Shown here in pieces: positions 62,631-64,000 of a DNA stretch of 64,000 bases. The notes under the pieces were generated by a model that saw nothing but the letters and a program-made list of their open reading frames with translations, made no database searches and was not told the DNA's origin. Position 1 is the first letter of the stretch. The number at the start of each line of letters is the position of its first letter. This DNA comes from Megaustenia siamemsis (lineage: Eukaryota > Mollusca > Gastropoda > Stylommatophora > Ariophantidae), in contig JAVIAB010000024.1 in assembly GCA_032433765.1 (NCBI GenBank), positions 13,472,578 through 13,536,577 of the forward strand, given 5' to 3'. The position numbers and the translations under genes were made by a program.

Positions 62631-63710
62631 TTGATCCGCCTTAGGAAGCATCATTTGTTAATGAAACAGAAATCTAAACTCTTAGATAGAAATAACGACT
62701 TTCAGGTGAGAGGCTACAATAGCAGACATCAACCCTTAGATAGAAAAAACGACATCCAGGTGAGAGGCTACAATAGCAGACATCAACTATTAGATAGAAA
62801 TAACGACTTTCAGGTGAGAGGCTACAATAGCAGACATCAACCCTTAGATAGAAAAAACGACATCCAGGTGAGAGGCTACAATAGCAGACATCAACTATTA
62901 GATAGAAATAACGACATCCAGGTGAGAGGCTACAATAGCAGACATCAACTCTTTGATAGAAATAACGACTTTCAGGTGAGAGGCTACAATAGCAGACATC
63001 AACTCTTAGATAGAAATAACGACTTTCAGGTGAGAGGCTACAATAGCAGACATCAACTCTTTGATAGAAATAACGACTTTCAGGTGAGAGGCTACAATAG
63101 CAGACATCAACTCTTAAAAAGAAATAACGACTTTCAGGTGAGAGGCTACAATAGCAGACATCAACTCTTAGATAGAAATAACGAATTTCAGGTGAGAGGC
63201 TACAATAGCAGACATCAACCCTTAGATAGAAATAACGACATCCAGGTGAGAGGCTACAATAGCAGACATCAACTGAGAGGCTACAATAGCAGACATCAAC
63301 CCTTAGATAGAAATAACGACATCCAGGTGAGAGGCTACAATAGCAGACATCAACTCTTAGATAGAAATAACGACATCCAGGTGAGAGGCTACAATAGCAG
63401 ACATCAACTCTTTGATAGAAATAACGACATTCAGGTGAGAGGCTACATTAACAGACATCAACTCTTTGATACAAATAACGACATTCAGGTGAGAGGCTAC
63501 AATAGCAGACATCAACTCTTAGATAGAAATAACGACATCCAGCTGAAAGGCTACAATAGCAGACATCAACTCTTAGATAGAAATAACGACATTCAGGTGA
63601 GAGGCTACAATAGCAGACATCAACTCTTAGATAGAAATAACGACATTCAGGTGAGAGGCTACAATAGCAGACATCAACACATTCGCCGAGATAAAGCAAC
63701 TCGCCTATAA
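62631..63710 (+). CDS. Possible coding 54-bp (18-residue) repeat ORF; doubtful
   Basis: I do not recognise a family. A 359-codon frame is built almost entirely of about 19 units of 54 bp, each giving LDRNNDFQVRGYNSRHQL or DIQV variants, with one short 24-bp unit near 63,265-63,290. The flanks are only about 15 codons at the N-terminus (basic, MIRLRKHHLLMKQ) and 10 at the C-terminus. The protein would be basic and disordered, rich in R, N, Q and Y. Because the period is a multiple of three and the unit lacks stops, the frame may be open by chance. No signal peptide, initiation context or splice acceptor stands out. Each unit contains CAGGTGAGAG, a strong 5' splice-site match. Treat it as a minisatellite unless transcripts show otherwise. 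Confidence 0.3.
   Translation: MIRLRKHHLLMKQKSKLLDRNNDFQVRGYNSRHQPLDRKNDIQVRGYNSRHQLLDRNNDFQVRGYNSRHQPLDRKNDIQVRGYNSRHQLLDRNNDIQVRGYNSRHQLFDRNNDFQVRGYNSRHQLLDRNNDFQVRGYNSRHQLFDRNNDFQVRGYNSRHQLLKRNNDFQVRGYNSRHQLLDRNNEFQVRGYNSRHQPLDRNNDIQVRGYNSRHQLRGYNSRHQPLDRNNDIQVRGYNSRHQLLDRNNDIQVRGYNSRHQLFDRNNDIQVRGYINRHQLFDTNNDIQVRGYNSRHQLLDRNNDIQLKGYNSRHQLLDRNNDIQVRGYNSRHQLLDRNNDIQVRGYNSRHQHIRRDKATRL
62675..63690. repeat. Minisatellite, 54-bp unit, about 19 copies
   Basis: The unit contains GATAGAAATAACGACTTTCA, GGTGAGAGGCTACAATAGCA and GACATCAACTCTTA. Variants are CATCCAG/CATTCAG/TTTCAG and CCCTTA/TATTA/CTTTG, partly in alternation at the left end, where a two-unit (108-bp) period is visible. Confidence 0.95.
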
Positions 63711-63907
63711 CAGAGACGTATGGCGAAATACAATGTTGTTCCAGAGTTAGATCTAATACTTGACAATAAATATCGTCAAAGGCAGAAAGTCTACAATTTC
63801 TACCCAATGTGATATCTTCCTCTCGTAAAGTCAATATTCAATTGGTATCGTTTGTTTATTAACGAAATGAATGTCAATTTTTGAGATAAAAACCTGTCCT
63901 GCTCTTT

Positions 63908-64000
63908 CATATTCAAAAAGTGTTCGCTAGAGATTTCATCAGAAAGTGTTCGTTAGAGATTTCATCAGAAAGTGTCCGTTAGAGATTTCATCAGAAAGTG
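63908..64000. repeat. 26-bp tandem repeat running off the window
   Basis: Unit AGTGTTCGTTAGAGATTTCA followed by TCAGAA, about 3.5 copies visible. The array continues past the right edge. Confidence 0.9.

Overview
The window is eukaryotic nuclear DNA, most likely from a pulmonate-type gastropod mollusc. It is AT-rich and has no operons or bacterial-style dense coding. It carries tRNA-derived SINEs, several LINE lineages, a Penelope-like remnant, a mariner remnant and many minisatellites. The organism call rests mainly on one gene: a fibrinogen-related protein (FREP) with the signal peptide / immunoglobulin-like / coiled-coil / fibrinogen order known from snail haemolymph lectins. The genus is not determined.

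Layout. Positions 1-36,700 hold no gene I can support. They hold unrelated minisatellites (periods of about 20-51 bp, arrays of 0.3-2 kb) separated by 5'-truncated LINE 3' ends, SINEs, a Penelope-like fragment (30,299-30,850) and stretches with nothing recognisable. Together the arrays in the whole window cover roughly 15 kb, about a quarter of the sequence.

Positions 36,740-58,447 (minus strand) are the FREP gene. Six exons can be placed by splice signals, reading phase and domain homology: signal peptide (58,447-58,327), IgSF domain (56,017-55,673), heptad-repeat coiled coil (50,312-49,854) and three fibrinogen-domain exons (44,697-44,566; 41,881-41,762; 37,108-36,740). All placed junctions have GT/AG borders. 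The join between the IgSF exon (ends phase 1) and the coiled-coil exon (starts phase 0) does not fit, so at least one small linker exon is missing from the model. The introns are loaded with minisatellites, LINEs and SINEs. The last intron contains, on the opposite strand, an unrecognised cysteine-rich two-repeat ORF (37,390-37,977) flanked by direct repeats. A decayed second copy of it lies in another FREP intron and is interrupted by a LINE with a 13-bp target-site duplication.

Positions 58,450-64,000 return to LINE and SINE debris. They end with a 54-bp (18-codon) array that is open for about 1.08 kb and carries a consensus 5' splice site in most units.

For reference I label the LINE groups A-H and the SINE groups 1-4; these are labels for this window only. 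LINE-A, -B and -C look RTE-like and end in (ATG)n-type tails. LINE-D, -E, -F and -H are C-terminal reverse-transcriptase fragments. LINE-G carries an RNase H-type remnant. The FREP is the only host gene I would annotate with confidence. Its expected role (family knowledge, not shown here) is a secreted lectin that recognises pathogens.
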